NCBI RefSeq assembly: GCF_010726645.1
Contig: NZ_AP022563.1
Span: forward strand, 1,674,001 to 1,738,000
Direction: 5' to 3'
DNA: 64,000 nucleotides
DNA from: Mycolicibacterium duvalii
Lineage (GTDB): Bacteria > Actinomycetota > Actinomycetes > Mycobacteriales > Mycobacteriaceae
Shown here: positions 43,352 through 53,338 of the stretch, piece after piece
Layout: each line of letters opens with the position of its first letter
Position numbering within the stretch: position 1 is the stretch's first letter
Translations under genes and position numbers: made by a program
The notes under the pieces: model-generated
Database searches by the model: none
Seen by the model: the letters and a program-made list of their open reading frames with translations, nothing else
What the model was told of the DNA's origin: nothing

Positions 43352-46300
43352 CTAGCGGCGCACATGTTCGACTCGCCGCAGCCGGAACGGGTAGTCCTCA
43401 CCGACGCACCCGCTCAGCCAGTCGGCGTCATCATCGGTGGCCTCGCGCTCGGGCTCCGACCCGATGCGCAGGCGCGTGGCCAACAGTTCGCGCGCGATCA
43501 GGTCGGCCAGTTCCTCGCGCCAGCCGTCGGGCAGTTGCGGCACGGTCAGTTCGAGTTCGATGCGGTCGCCGATGTCGAGCCCGAAACGCCGCCGCGCTTC
43601 CTGGAACTCCCGGATCATGTCGCGGGCCCACCCCTCGGCCTCCAGCGCCGGGGTGACCGCACCGTCGAGCACCACCAGACCGGTGCCGCCCGGCAGCGCC
43701 GCGGTGAACTCCGGGTCCGCCGCGACCAGCCGGGAGCTGTATTCGTCGGGCTGCAGCACGGCCGGCCCCGCGGTCAGGGTGCCGTCGTCGTTGATGACCG
43801 CCTGGCCCGCTTTGACCGCCTTGATCGCGGCCTGCACGTCCTTGCCCAGGCGCGGGCCGGCCACCCGCGCGTTGACGGTCAGTTCGAATCGACCGTGCGC
43901 GGCGATGTCGTCGGTGAGTTCCACGGACTTGACGTTGAGCTCGTCGGCGATGAGGTCCCGGTACGGGGCGAGCGCGGACGGATTCACCGACTTGTCCAGT
44001 GCGACAGTCAGTTTCGGCAGCGGCAGGCGCACCCGCAGCTTCTTGGCCTTGCGTAGTGACGACCCCGCCGACGCGACGTCGCGTACCAGGTCCATCTCGG
44101 CGACCAGCTGCGGGTCCGCCGGCAACGTCGCCGCGTCCGGCCAGTCGGTCAGATGCACCGACCGCCCACCGGTGACGCCGCGCCAGATCACCTCGGTGAT
44201 CAGCGGCAGCAGGGGCGCAGCCAGTCGGCTGGTCACCTCCAGCACCGTGTGCAGGGTGTCGATCGCGTCGGCGTCCTCATCCCAGAAGCGTGCACGTGAC
44301 CGCCGCACATACCAGTTGGTCAACGCCTCGGTGAACTGGCGCAGCTGATCGCAGGCTTGCGAGATGTCGCAGACATCCAGCGAGTCGGTCAGGTCGTCGC
44401 GCAGTACCGCCAGCTTGGCCAGGATGTAGCGGTCGAGCACGTGCTGCGAGTCGGTGCGCCAGGTGCCCTTTTCGGGGGCGTACAGCGCCAGGAACGAATA
44501 GGCGTTCCACAGCGGCAGCAGCACCTGCCGCACGCCTTCCCGGATGCCCTGCTCGGTGACGATCAGATTGCCGCCCCGCAGGATCGGCGAAGCCATCAGG
44601 AACCAGCGCATCGCATCGGAGCCGTCGCGGTCGAACACCTCGGTGACGTCCGGGTAGTTGCGCAGCGACTTGCTCATCTTCTGTCCGTCGTTGCCCAGCA
44701 CGATGCCGTGGGAGACGCAGGTCCGGAACGCGGGCCGGTCGAACAGCGCGGTCGCCAGGATGTGCAGGGTGTAGAACCAGCCGCGGGTCTGACCGATGTA
44801 CTCGACGATGAAATCGCCCGGGAAATGCGTATCGAACCAGTCCTCGTTCTCGAACGGGTAATGCACCTGCCCGTAGGGCATCGAACCGGAGTCGAACCAC
44901 ACGTCGAGCACGTCGGTGATGCGCCGCATCGTCGACTTGCCGGTCGGGTCGTCGGGGTTGGGCCGGGTCAACTCGTCGATGAACGGCCGGTGCAGGTTGT
45001 CGGGTCGCACCCCGAAGTCGCGTTCGATCTCGTCGAGGCTGCCGTACACATCGATTCTCGGATAGGCCGGATCATCGGACTTCCACACCGGAATCGGGGT
45101 GCCCCAGTAGCGATTTCGGGAGATGGACCAGTCGCGCGCGCCCTGCAGCCATTTGCCGAACTGGCCGTCCTTGACGTGTTCGGGATACCAGGTGATCTGC
45201 TGGTTGAGCTCGACCATCCGGTCCCGGAACTGGGTGACCTTGATGAACCAGGACGACACGGCCCGGTAGATCAACGGGTTCCGGCAGCGCCAGCAGTGCG
45301 GATAGGAGTGCTCGTAGGTGTCGTGCCGCAGCAGCACCGCACCATTGGCGGCGGCGGCGCCTGTGCCGTTCTTCAGATCACGGATGATCTGCGGGTTGGC
45401 GTCGAAGACGTGCTGACCGGCGTAATCGGGCACCGTCGCGTCGAAGCGGCCCTTGGCATCGACCGGAGTGACCGCTTCGATGTCCCCGGCCTGCGCGGTG
45501 GCCATGTCGTCCTCGCCGTAGGCCGGCGACATGTGCACCAGCCCGGTGCCGTCCTCGGTACTGACGAAATCAGCGGGCAACACCCGAAATGCGTTGGGCG
45601 AGTCCATGAAATACGGGAACGGCGGGGCGTACTGCACGTCGAGCAGGTCTCGTCCGGCGTAGGTCGCCACCACCGTCGGCTCGGCGCCGAGTTCGCGCTC
45701 GTAGGCGCCCAGCCGGGCCTGTGCCAGCACCAGACGCCGACCCTCGGCCTCCACCACGGCGTAGGTGACGTCCGGATTGACCGCCACCGCTTGGTTGGAC
45801 GGCAGCGTCCACGGTGTGGTGGTCCAGATCAGCAGGTACGCACCCACGAGGTCCGCAACCGGCCCCCCTACTACCCGGAACCCCACCGTCAGCGCCGGGT
45901 CCTGCCGGTTCTGGTACACGTCGTCGTCCATCCGCAGCTCATGGCTGGACAGTGGGGTCTCGTCGTTCCAGCAGTAGGGCAGCACCCGGTTGCCTTCGTA
46001 GGCCAGGCCCTTGTCCCACAACTGCTTGAACACCCAGATGACCGACTCCATGAAGCCGATGTCCAGGGTCTTGTAGTCGTTGTCGAAGTCGACCCAGCGC
46101 GCCTGGCGCGTCACATAGTCCTGCCATTCGTCGGTGTACTTGAGCACCGAGGCACGGCAGGCGTCGTTGAACTTCTCGATGCCCATCTGCTCGATCTGGG
46201 CTTTGTCGGTGATGCCGAGCTGGCGCTGCACCTCCAGTTCGGCCGGCAGTCCGTGGGTGTCCCACCCGAAGCGGCGCTCGACCTTGAACCCGCGCATCGT

Positions 46301-46525
46301 GCGGTAGCGCGGCACGATGTCCTTGACGTACCCGGTCAGCAGGTGACCGTAGTGCGGCAGACCGTTGGCGAACGGCGGCCCGTCATAGAACACGTATTCG
46401 TCTGCGCCGTCGCGGTTCTCGATACTGGCACGAAAGGTGTCGTCCTGCTCCCAATAGGCGAGGACGTCGCGTTCGAGTTCGGGGAAGCTCGGCGATCCAC
46501 CGGCCGGCTTGGGGTAGGCGCTCAC
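43352..46525 (-). CDS. ileS: Isoleucyl-tRNA synthetase
   Basis: Class I synthetase of 1057 residues charging tRNA-Ile. Catalytic motifs are [16 protein letters not shown] (HIGH-type) and [19 protein letters not shown] and the CP1 editing region ([14 protein letters not shown]) lie between. The anticodon-binding and C-terminal domains follow ([10 protein letters not shown]). The GTG at 46525 (after a GAAAGAGA purine tract) gives the usual N-terminus SAYPKP...[12 protein letters not shown]. The open frame upstream runs only through the regulatory leader, a T-box riboswitch, so expression should rise when tRNA-Ile is uncharged. Confidence 0.97.
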   Translation of the reverse strand: MSAYPKPAGGSPSFPELERDVLAYWEQDDTFRASIENRDGADEYVFYDGPPFANGLPHYGHLLTGYVKDIVPRYRTMRGFKVERRFGWDTHGLPAELEVQRQLGITDKAQIEQMGIEKFNDACRASVLKYTDEWQDYVTRQARWVDFDNDYKTLDIGFMESVIWVFKQLWDKGLAYEGNRVLPYCWNDETPLSSHELRMDDDVYQNRQDPALTVGFRVVGGPVADLVGAYLLIWTTTPWTLPSNQAVAVNPDVTYAVVEAEGRRLVLAQARLGAYERELGAEPTVVATYAGRDLLDVQYAPPFPYFMDSPNAFRVLPADFVSTEDGTGLVHMSPAYGEDDMATAQAGDIEAVTPVDAKGRFDATVPDYAGQHVFDANPQIIRDLKNGTGAAAANGAVLLRHDTYEHSYPHCWRCRNPLIYRAVSSWFIKVTQFRDRMVELNQQITWYPEHVKDGQFGKWLQGARDWSISRNRYWGTPIPVWKSDDPAYPRIDVYGSLDEIERDFGVRPDNLHRPFIDELTRPNPDDPTGKSTMRRITDVLDVWFDSGSMPYGQVHYPFENEDWFDTHFPGDFIVEYIGQTRGWFYTLHILATALFDRPAFRTCVSHGIVLGNDGQKMSKSLRNYPDVTEVFDRDGSDAMRWFLMASPILRGGNLIVTEQGIREGVRQVLLPLWNAYSFLALYAPEKGTWRTDSQHVLDRYILAKLAVLRDDLTDSLDVCDISQACDQLRQFTEALTNWYVRRSRARFWDEDADAIDTLHTVLEVTSRLAAPLLPLITEVIWRGVTGGRSVHLTDWPDAATLPADPQLVAEMDLVRDVASAGSSLRKAKKLRVRLPLPKLTVALDKSVNPSALAPYRDLIADELNVKSVELTDDIAAHGRFELTVNARVAGPRLGKDVQAAIKAVKAGQAVINDDGTLTAGPAVLQPDEYSSRLVAADPEFTAALPGGTGLVVLDGAVTPALEAEGWARDMIREFQEARRRFGLDIGDRIELELTVPQLPDGWREELADLIARELLATRLRIGSEPEREATDDDADWLSGCVGEDYPFRLRRVEHVRR

Positions 46526-46588
46526 GTCGGTACGTCTCTTTCGTGCCTCGAGTCCGGGCACGGGGACGACGCTGACGCGATTGCGTGA

Positions 46589-46740
46589 GCACCGCGGTAC
46601 CACCCCGCTTGCGCACCGGTGTGCGCCGCTCGTTGTGGGCTGTCACGGGCCTACCCGTTCGGTTCTACTGAGCGTCAACCAAGCCCCGACGCCGTTCTTC
46701 CGAAGACTCCCCGGTGATGGCCGGATCATTGTCGCTGGCC
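46589..46740 (-). promoter_or_regulatory. T-box riboswitch leader of ileS (ultrashort stem I type)
   Basis: On the minus strand the leader contains the T-box sequence GGGGTGGTACCGCGGTG (46606-46590); TGGT pairs with the NCCA end of uncharged tRNA. Upstream, CATCACCGGGGAGTC holds the specifier ATC (46718-46716), an isoleucine codon, in a very short stem I loop. AGTAGAACCGAACGGGT resembles the stem IIA/B pseudoknot. A TAGAAT -10 (46749-46744) sets the start near 46737. No U-run terminator follows, so control is probably translational, as known for actinobacterial ileS T-boxes. Confidence 0.92.
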
Positions 46741-46792
46741 GACATTCTAGCCGCGATCAGACCGCCGCCGAAACCCGGCGACGGCTCGGCAC

Positions 46793-47392
46793 CTACAGCG
46801 GTGCCGCGGCGTCCGAGGTGATCTCGATCAGCGCGAGCGGGAACTGCTCGGCCATCTCCTCGACGGAGTACCGGTCGAGCCGAGTGGTGTCATAGCTCCA
46901 GTCCGCCTGCAGGGCGTCGCCGACTCGGTGCACATGCACGGTAAGCGCATGGCTGGCGGCCTGATTTGCGGCCGGCCCCACCTCGAGCAGCACCTCGGAC
47001 TGCGGCCCGGCGACGCCCGGGGCGTCCGACAGCGCGGCGTGGGCGCCCTGCAGCAACTCGGTGGGCCCCATCGGCACCGCCGCCGCGCACAGCAACGACA
47101 CGGGGTGGTGGAGCCAGCGCTGGCCGCCGGTGACGTCGACGGACACCGCACCATCCCCGCGGGTGCGGCCGAAGACGCGCCCGAGAGCGGCCAGCAGGAT
47201 CTCCTCGGGCTGCACGCCGAGCCACTCCGCTGCCGCGTCCAGCTCGACGATCAATTCGCTCGATGGCGACGTGCGCACTGTGTCGAAACTCGGCGCAACA
47301 CCCCCGGCGGGACGGTCGAAGACCTCCAGCGTTACGGGGGCGGATGCGACGAGGGGATGCCTGACCTCGTCAGCGATATGGGGAGCGACCAT
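46793..47392 (-). CDS. Stand-alone condensation-domain C-lobe-like protein
   Basis: A 199-residue protein that resembles the C-terminal half of NRPS condensation/epimerisation or PapA-type acyltransferase domains: LGVQPEEILLAALGRVFGR, a strand segment VSVDVTGGQRW, and the closing HALTVHVHRVGDALQADWSY with SVEEMAEQFPLALIEI. The catalytic HHxxxDG motif and the N-lobe are missing, so it cannot be a normal condensation enzyme. It may be a degenerate or regulatory protein. The ATG at 47392 follows TACGGT (47405-47400) by 7 bases. A 14-base palindrome lies over its -35 region. Confidence 0.6.
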   Translation of the reverse strand: MVAPHIADEVRHPLVASAPVTLEVFDRPAGGVAPSFDTVRTSPSSELIVELDAAAEWLGVQPEEILLAALGRVFGRTRGDGAVSVDVTGGQRWLHHPVSLLCAAAVPMGPTELLQGAHAALSDAPGVAGPQSEVLLEVGPAANQAASHALTVHVHRVGDALQADWSYDTTRLDRYSVEEMAEQFPLALIEITSDAAAPL

Positions 47393-47399
47393 GCAGCTA

Positions 47400-47442
47400 A
47401 CCGTACAGCGGTTGTCCCAAATTTGGGAGACTGCTCCCAAAA
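47400..47442. promoter_or_regulatory. Palindromic operator with a third half-site in the condensation-like/HTH divergent promoter
   Basis: TCCCAAATTTGGGA (47415-47428) is a perfect 14-base palindrome. A further TCCCAAAA starts at 47435, exactly 20 bases (two helical turns) after the first arm. The -10 TACGGT of the minus-strand gene (47405-47400) puts its -35 under the palindrome, so a bound protein would repress. The HTH protein encoded at 47528 is the obvious candidate regulator. Confidence 0.7.
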
Positions 47443-47515
47443 CTGTGACGGCAGTGTCAATTAAGGGTGTGCTGTCTGTTTGCCGGGAGGATTCCCCCGG
47501 AGCGCGTGCGGGGTT

Positions 47516-47521
47516 TATGGT
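47516..47521 (+). promoter_or_regulatory. -10 element of the HTH gene, predicted leaderless start
   Basis: TATGGT ends 6 bases before the GTG at 47528, placing the expected first base of the message on the start codon. Confidence 0.5.
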
Positions 47522-47527
47522 GATCAG

Positions 47528-47899
47528 GTGCCCCGGACTGACGAGAACGGCCGCCAGCTCAAAGCCCTGCTCGATTATCTCCTCGACGGCGAGATCGACG
47601 CGAAGGACATCTTTGACGCGCTCGGCATCTCCAGCAGCACCTATTACCGGCGCATCAAAGAGGCCGACTATCCCAATGCCGAGGAGCTGCGCCGGGTCGC
47701 GGATCGCTTCCAGCTGAGCTACCCGGACCTGCAGATTCAATTCGGGTTGATGAGCCGGCAGGAAGTGTGGAGCTACGTCGAGGCGGCCGGCCCGGCACAA
47801 CTGGTCGCCACCCTCCCGCAGACCGCCGAACGCACCGAGGCGAAGCGGCCGCCCAAACTCTCGGAGCTGACACCCCGCATGGACGCTCCCCCACTGTAG
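47528..47899 (+). CDS. Helix-turn-helix DNA-binding protein, mycobacterial family
   Basis: A 123-residue protein starting PRTDENGRQLKALLDYLLDG. Residues about 18-75 form a helix-turn-helix domain (DAKDIFDALGISSSTYYRRI as helix-turn-recognition helix, then EELRRVADRFQLSYPDLQIQ). The tail is flexible and proline-rich (RPPKLSELTPRMDAPPL). It resembles a conserved mycobacterial HTH family of unknown targets. The GTG at 47528 is chosen because a TATGGT hexamer ends 6 bases upstream and the extra residues of the open frame look non-native. It is followed after 56 bases by a membrane protein, probably in one transcript. Confidence 0.75.
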   Translation: MPRTDENGRQLKALLDYLLDGEIDAKDIFDALGISSSTYYRRIKEADYPNAEELRRVADRFQLSYPDLQIQFGLMSRQEVWSYVEAAGPAQLVATLPQTAERTEAKRPPKLSELTPRMDAPPL

Positions 47900-47955
47900 A
47901 ACGGTCAGCCCCTAGGATTTGCTGACAACGCGGTTCCCCGAAAGCGACGACCCTC

Positions 47956-48690
47956 ATGGCCCTGGCACCACTGATCGCGATCACACTCCTGTGCATCGCG
48001 TGGAGCCTGTGGATCCGCCGCGTGACCTGGTCATGCCGTTGGGAAGTCGCCGCCACCCTCAACATCGCGCTGCAGGGCGCAGCGGTGGTGCTGATGTCGC
48101 CGTGGGCATCCGAAACCGTCGGCCAGTGGCTGTACTCCCTGACCGGCAAATGGAACCTCGAGGACTACCTCGGCCATGACTGCTACATCGTGGCCGCCTC
48201 GGCCGTGGTCTACAACGCGCTGGGCCGGCTCGAATACGACCACGCTTTGCAGCAGCGGTTCCGCTCGCACGTCGAACTGCCGGCCACGCTGTGCATCCCG
48301 CTGCTACTGGCGGCGTTCTGGTTGGGCAACGGTGCGGCGATCTACCGCCCCGATTTCTTCGACGTCCCCACCGACTTCTGGCTGAACATGTACTGGCTGT
48401 TGCTGTGCGGCATGCTGATCTATCTACTCGGGTACGGCGCTCGGGCGTTGCTGATCCTGCGTCACGATCCCCGGTCGCGACCGATCGCCAACGTGTACCT
48501 GTTCGCGTCCGCGATGGGGATCGTGGCCTGCCTGGTGCGTATCACCACGGCGTTCTTCCCGCAGCTGCAAACGGTTCAGGGCACCACCCTGGTGTGGGTG
48601 TTCGCGTGCGCCTGCGGCGCCGGTTTCGCACTGACCTCGGCGCATTCGTGGCGCCTGAAGACCAAGTGGTTCACCGGCGCGAAGTCCTGA
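47956..48690 (+). CDS. Polytopic membrane protein paired with the HTH gene
   Basis: A 244-residue protein with about six or seven hydrophobic helices: ~3-20, 32-50, 68-85, 107-125, 143-165, 180-200 and 208-228. It begins LAPLIAITLLCIAWSLWIRR. Charged short loops carry GHDCYIV and RLEYDHALQQRF. It resembles the seven-helix actinobacterial proteins often placed beside HTH or XRE regulators; no transport or enzyme motif is visible. Function unknown. Confidence 0.65.
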   Translation: MALAPLIAITLLCIAWSLWIRRVTWSCRWEVAATLNIALQGAAVVLMSPWASETVGQWLYSLTGKWNLEDYLGHDCYIVAASAVVYNALGRLEYDHALQQRFRSHVELPATLCIPLLLAAFWLGNGAAIYRPDFFDVPTDFWLNMYWLLLCGMLIYLLGYGARALLILRHDPRSRPIANVYLFASAMGIVACLVRITTAFFPQLQTVQGTTLVWVFACACGAGFALTSAHSWRLKTKWFTGAKS

Positions 48691-48696
48691 GGTCGA

Positions 48697-49995
48697 CTAC
48701 ACGGCGGCCGACGCGGCCACGTCGGCGAACGGGGCACCGAACTCCGGCACCGCGCGATAGCCGTTGCGGCGGGCCGCCACGGCGCCCCGGCGGATCAACG
48801 CCGCGGTGGCGACGAACCCGGCCTGGTCGCTGACCACCAGCGGGGTGAGCAACCGGTTGTGCACGAACCCGAACGCCAGCCCGGTCTGCGGATCGGCCCA
48901 CCCGAGCGATCCACCCAGTCCGACGTGTCCGAACCCCGGCATCAAACCCGGGATGGGCAGGCCGTGGTAGCCGAGGTGGAACGACAGCGGCATCACCATG
49001 CAGTGGTCGGGACGCAGGCTACGCCGGCCGACCAGCGCGGCCGCCGTCTCCTTGGACAGGTACTGCATGCCGTCGATGCGCCCGCCGTTCGCGATCGCGC
49101 CGTACATCTTGGCCAGCGCACGCGCGGTGGCCACCCCGTTGGCCGCCGGGATCTCGCCGTCGAGCAGTGGGGTGTCGCCCTGGACGAAGGACTTGACCCC
49201 CGGGAAGTAGATGGCACCGAAGCCGGCGGAGAACGGCAACGCCGCCAGATGCGGCGCGACGAAGTTGAAGACGGGGTTCTGCAGCCTGCTCTGCGGGCCG
49301 ATGATCCGCGCGGCGTGGGTCGGCGCCTCCGCGGGCGGACGGCCGATGTGCAGACCGTCGGTGTTCAGCGGGGCTGCCACCTCGGTGCGGACCAGGTCGC
49401 GCATGCCCTGTCCGGTGACCGAGCGCGCGAGACCCGACAGCAGCCAGCCGAACGTGAACGCGTGGTAGGCCGGCTTGCCGAGCAACCAGCTGGCCGGCGC
49501 GGCGGCCAACCGGTCCTCCATGACCAGGTGGTCCATCAGGTGGGTTCTGTCGGCACCGTTGAGCTGCGACAGCCCGGCCCGGTGCCGTAACGCGTCGCGG
49601 ACGGTGATGGCGGATTTCCCGTTGGCTCCGAACTCCCGCCAGTACTCCGCGACCGGCGCGTCGTAGTCGATCAGCCCGCGGTCGGCGAGCCGGTGGATGA
49701 CAGTGGCCGCGACCCCCTTGGTCGCCGAGAACACCATGGGTGCGGTGTCGGCGACCCAGCGCCGCTTGCCTTTTCGGTCCGCCCAGCCGGCCCAGACGTC
49801 GACGACGCACTCCCCGTCCAGATAGACCGCCAGCGCCCCGCCACCGAAACGCTTCCACGGGAACATCTGGGCGAAGGCGCGCACCGCATGCGCGAAGTTT
49901 GGGTCCGCCGCTCCGCGGACGCCGCGCGGGAGATTCTCGCCCCACCGCTGCTGGGAGTACGCCACGTTGCGCTCCGAACTGTTGACGCCTGTCAC
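48697..49995 (-). CDS. lipL: Serine-hydrolase (class C beta-lactamase fold) esterase, LipL-like
   Basis: A 432-residue beta-lactamase-fold esterase. The SxxK nucleophile motif is SATKGVAAT (about residue 90). A Tyr in the YxN-like EYWREF region and a late HVGLGGSLGWADP (HxG in place of KTG) match esterase VIII/LipL proteins. RHRAGLSQL follows typical family order. The gene lies beside meaB-mutB-mutA as Rv1497 lipL does (recalled). The frame allows a GTG at 50004, but a TAAATT hexamer directly precedes it, so the GTG at 49995 is preferred. No signal peptide is evident. Confidence 0.85.
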   Translation of the reverse strand: MTGVNSSERNVAYSQQRWGENLPRGVRGAADPNFAHAVRAFAQMFPWKRFGGGALAVYLDGECVVDVWAGWADRKGKRRWVADTAPMVFSATKGVAATVIHRLADRGLIDYDAPVAEYWREFGANGKSAITVRDALRHRAGLSQLNGADRTHLMDHLVMEDRLAAAPASWLLGKPAYHAFTFGWLLSGLARSVTGQGMRDLVRTEVAAPLNTDGLHIGRPPAEAPTHAARIIGPQSRLQNPVFNFVAPHLAALPFSAGFGAIYFPGVKSFVQGDTPLLDGEIPAANGVATARALAKMYGAIANGGRIDGMQYLSKETAAALVGRRSLRPDHCMVMPLSFHLGYHGLPIPGLMPGFGHVGLGGSLGWADPQTGLAFGFVHNRLLTPLVVSDQAGFVATAALIRRGAVAARRNGYRAVPEFGAPFADVAASAAV

Positions 49996-50049
49996 GATGA
50001 GCACAATTTACCCTGTGACGCGGCTAACAAACGCGGCTTTATCGATTCG

Positions 50050-51081
50050 TTAGGTAGCGGAATCGGACGGTTGTTCGACGGCGTCCAGGATTTGCTGCGC
50101 AGCCAGCGTCGGAGTCAGCGATCCGTCGCGGACCTGCCGCTCGACACTGGCTCGGATGGCCCGCACCCCCGGGCTGGACAGCACCCGGTCGAGCACGGTG
50201 TCACGCACCATCGACCACGTCCACTCGACCTGCTGGGTGCGCCGGCGGGCGTCGAACTCGCCCGCCTCGGTCAGCACGTCGCGGTGTCGGAGCACGGTCT
50301 CCCACAGCTCGGCCAGACCGGTCCCCTCCAGGGCGCTCATCGTCAGCACCGGCGGCCGCCAGAGCGTTTCGCGGGGGTAGATCAGCCGGATAGCGCCGGT
50401 GAGTTCGCGCGCGGCAGCCTTGGCCTCCACGGCGTGCTCACCGTCGGCCTTGTTGACCACGATGATGTCGGCGAGTTCGAGCACCCCCTTCTTGATGCCC
50501 TGCAACTGGTCGCCGGTGCGAGCGAGCGTGAGAAAGACGAAGGTGTCGACCATGTTGGCCACCGTGACCTCGGACTGACCGACACCGACGGTCTCGACCA
50601 TGATGACGTCGTAACCGGCCGCCTCGAGGAGCACGATCGTCTCGCGGGTGGCTTTGGCGACACCGCCGAGGGTGCCCGAAGTCGGCGAGGGCCGGATGTA
50701 GGCGTCGGGATGTACCGCCAGCCGGGCCATCCGGGTCTTGTCACCCAGGATGGATCCGCCGGTGCGTGTCGAGGACGGGTCCACCGCGAGCACGGCCACG
50801 CGGTGCCCCCGATCGATGAGGTGCATGCCCAACGCCTCGATCGCGGTCGACTTGCCGACCCCCGGCACCCCGGTGATACCGACATGCAACGCGCTGCCGG
50901 CAGAGTCGGTCAGCTCCAGCAGCAGCTCCTGGGCCTGCTGCCGGTGATCCGGACGGGTCGACTCCACCAGCGTGATCGCGCGTGCCAGCGCCGAGCGGTC
51001 CCCGCCGCGCAGCGCTGCCGCGAGCTCACCGGTGGACAGGTTCGACGTGACCGGGGAATCCGGCGGGACCGGCTGACTCAT
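50050..51081 (-). CDS. meaB: Methylmalonyl-CoA mutase-associated GTPase MeaB
   Basis: G3E-family GTPase of 343 residues that protects and loads B12 into methylmalonyl-CoA mutase. Walker A is GVPGVGKST (about residue 75). LAVDPSSTRTGGSILGDKTRM and VETVGVGQSE carry switch-region residues, and VNKADG is the guanine-specificity NKxD motif. It starts immediately at the mutB stop (no gap), so it is co-translated with its client enzyme. Confidence 0.95.
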   Translation of the reverse strand: MSQPVPPDSPVTSNLSTGELAAALRGGDRSALARAITLVESTRPDHRQQAQELLLELTDSAGSALHVGITGVPGVGKSTAIEALGMHLIDRGHRVAVLAVDPSSTRTGGSILGDKTRMARLAVHPDAYIRPSPTSGTLGGVAKATRETIVLLEAAGYDVIMVETVGVGQSEVTVANMVDTFVFLTLARTGDQLQGIKKGVLELADIIVVNKADGEHAVEAKAAARELTGAIRLIYPRETLWRPPVLTMSALEGTGLAELWETVLRHRDVLTEAGEFDARRRTQQVEWTWSMVRDTVLDRVLSSPGVRAIRASVERQVRDGSLTPTLAAQQILDAVEQPSDSAT

Positions 51082-53337
51082 CTAGCTCAAGCTGTAGCCG
51101 AGGCGTTCGGCGAGTTTGTCGAGGAGCCCGATCGCGGCGTCGGCGATCACGGTGCCCGGCGGGAAGATCGCGGTGGCGCCGGCCGCGTAGAGCTCGTCGA
51201 AGTCTGTCGGCGGGATCACCCCACCGACGACGATCATGATGTCGGGCCGGCCGACCTCTGCCAGCGCGTCGCGCAGCGCGGGAACCAGCGTCAGATGGCC
51301 GGCGGCCAGCGACGACACCCCGACGACGTGCACGTCGTTGTCGGCGGCCTGGCGTGCCACCTCCTCCGGTGTCGAGAACAGCGAGCCCACGTCGACGTCG
51401 AAACCGATGTCGGCGAACGCGGTCGCGATCACCTTCTGCCCGCGGTCGTGCCCGTCCTGGCCCATCTTGGCGACCAGGATGCGCGGGCGCCGGCCGTCGG
51501 CCTCGGCGAACTTCTCGACCAGTTCGGTCGCGTTACTGACGTTGCTGGCCATTCCCACCTCGTCTCGGTACACCCCGGCGATGGTCCGGATCTCGGCCTG
51601 GTGTCTGCCGTAGACCTTCTCCAGCGCGTCGGAGATCTCACCGACGGTGGCTTTGGCCCGCGCTGCGTTGATGGCCAGCGCGAGCAGGTTGTTGCCCAGC
51701 CCGTCTTCCCCGGCCGTGCCGGATGCCGCGGCCGCGCGGGTCAATTCGGCCAGCGCAGCAGCCGTGGCGGCGTCGTCGCGCTCGGCCCGCAACCGCTCGA
51801 GCTTGGCGATCTGCTCGGCGCGCACGCGGCTGTTCTCCACCTTGAGGACCTCGATCTCGTGGTCCTCGTCCACCTGATACTTGTTGACCCCGATGACCGG
51901 CTGTTGCCCCGAGTCGATGCGGGCCTGGGTGCGTGCCGCGGCTTCCTCGATGCGCAGTTTCGGGATGCCGTCGCTGATCGCTTGCGCCATCCCGCCGTGC
52001 TCGGCGATCTCCTGGATGTGACCGCGGGCCTTCTCGGCCAGCTGATGGGTCAGCCACTCGACGTAGTAGGACCCGCCCCAGGGGTCGATGGGTCGGGTGG
52101 TCCCCGATTCCTGCTGCAGCAGCAGCTGGGTGTTGCGCGCGATGCGCGCCGAGAAATCGGTGGGCAGCGCGAGCGCTTCGTCGAGGGCGTTGGTGTGCAG
52201 CGACTGGGTGTGCCCCTGGGTCGCGGCCATCGCCTCGATGCAGGTGCGGGCGACGTTGTTGAACGCGTCCTGCGCGGTCAGCGACCACCCGGAGGTCTGC
52301 GAATGGGTGCGCAGGGACAGCGATTTCGGATTCTTCGGTTCGAATTGGGCGACCAGCTCGCTCCAGAGCAACCGGCCGGCGCGCAGCTTGGCCACCTCCA
52401 TGAAGAAGTTCATGCCGATGCCCCAGAAGAAGGACAGGCGCGGCGCGAACTTGTCGATGTCCAGACCGGCATCCAGGCCGGCCTTGATGTACTCCACGCC
52501 GTCGGCGAGCGTGTAGCCCAGCTCGAGGTCGGCGGTCGCACCGGCCTCCTGGATGTGATAGCCCGAAATGGAGATGCTGTTGAACTTGGGCATCTTCGTG
52601 CTGGTGTAGCCGAAGATGTCGGAGATGATCCGCATGGAGGGCTGGGGCGGATAGATGTAGGTGTTGCGGACCATGAACTCCTTGAGGATGTCGTTCTGGA
52701 TGGTCCCGGCCAGTTTCTCCGGCGGTACCCCCTGCTCCTCGGCGGCCACCACATACAGGGCCAGGATCGGCAGCACAGCACCGTTCATCGTCATCGACAC
52801 GCTCACCGTGGACAGGTCGATGCCGTCGAAGAGCTGGCGCATGTCGAGGATGGAGTCGATGGCCACGCCCGCCATGCCGACGTCACCGGCCACCCGCGGG
52901 TGATCGGAGTCGTAACCGCGGTGGGTCGCCAGATCGAAGGCCACCGAGAGGCCCTTCTGGCCGGCCGCGAGGTTGCGCCGGTAGAACGCGTTGGACTCCG
53001 CGGCGGTGGAGAAGCCGGCGTACTGCCGGATGGTCCACGGCTGGTTGACATACATCGTCGGGTAGGGGCCGCGGACGTACGGCGGCTCGCCCGGCACGCT
53101 GTCGAGCGGATAACCGGCCGTGGCGACGTGGTCCCGGTCGGCGCCGATGTACACCGACTTGACGTCGATCCCCTCCGGTGTCTCCCACGTCAGCTGTTCG
53201 GCGGTGTAGCCGTGCGCGGCCGCGGCGGCGTCGAACTGCTCGCCGGCCTGCGCCGGCGTCGGGGCCGCGGCCTCGGTGTCGCCGTACAGTGAGACCTCGG
53301 CGAAGCTGTCGATCTTCTTCGGTTCGGTCGCGGTCAT
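51082..53337 (-). CDS. mutB: Methylmalonyl-CoA mutase large subunit
   Basis: Catalytic subunit of the B12 enzyme interconverting methylmalonyl-CoA and succinyl-CoA. The 751 residues have the CoA barrel ([20 protein letters not shown], the substrate Tyr region, and [12 protein letters not shown]) and a C-terminal cobalamin domain with the B12-binding His in [10 protein letters not shown] (DxHxxG) and [10 protein letters not shown]. Needed for propionate, cholesterol and branched-chain catabolism. One base separates it from mutA. Confidence 0.97.
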   Translation of the reverse strand: MTATEPKKIDSFAEVSLYGDTEAAAPTPAQAGEQFDAAAAAHGYTAEQLTWETPEGIDVKSVYIGADRDHVATAGYPLDSVPGEPPYVRGPYPTMYVNQPWTIRQYAGFSTAAESNAFYRRNLAAGQKGLSVAFDLATHRGYDSDHPRVAGDVGMAGVAIDSILDMRQLFDGIDLSTVSVSMTMNGAVLPILALYVVAAEEQGVPPEKLAGTIQNDILKEFMVRNTYIYPPQPSMRIISDIFGYTSTKMPKFNSISISGYHIQEAGATADLELGYTLADGVEYIKAGLDAGLDIDKFAPRLSFFWGIGMNFFMEVAKLRAGRLLWSELVAQFEPKNPKSLSLRTHSQTSGWSLTAQDAFNNVARTCIEAMAATQGHTQSLHTNALDEALALPTDFSARIARNTQLLLQQESGTTRPIDPWGGSYYVEWLTHQLAEKARGHIQEIAEHGGMAQAISDGIPKLRIEEAAARTQARIDSGQQPVIGVNKYQVDEDHEIEVLKVENSRVRAEQIAKLERLRAERDDAATAAALAELTRAAAASGTAGEDGLGNNLLALAINAARAKATVGEISDALEKVYGRHQAEIRTIAGVYRDEVGMASNVSNATELVEKFAEADGRRPRILVAKMGQDGHDRGQKVIATAFADIGFDVDVGSLFSTPEEVARQAADNDVHVVGVSSLAAGHLTLVPALRDALAEVGRPDIMIVVGGVIPPTDFDELYAAGATAIFPPGTVIADAAIGLLDKLAERLGYSLS

Positions 53338-53338
53338 C

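Noticed and set aside
49693..53292. Very long plus-strand frame opposite lipL, meaB and mutB
   Set aside because: It is antisense to three well-supported genes, has biased Arg/Gly/His composition and shows no motif; such frames are common in GC-rich DNA.
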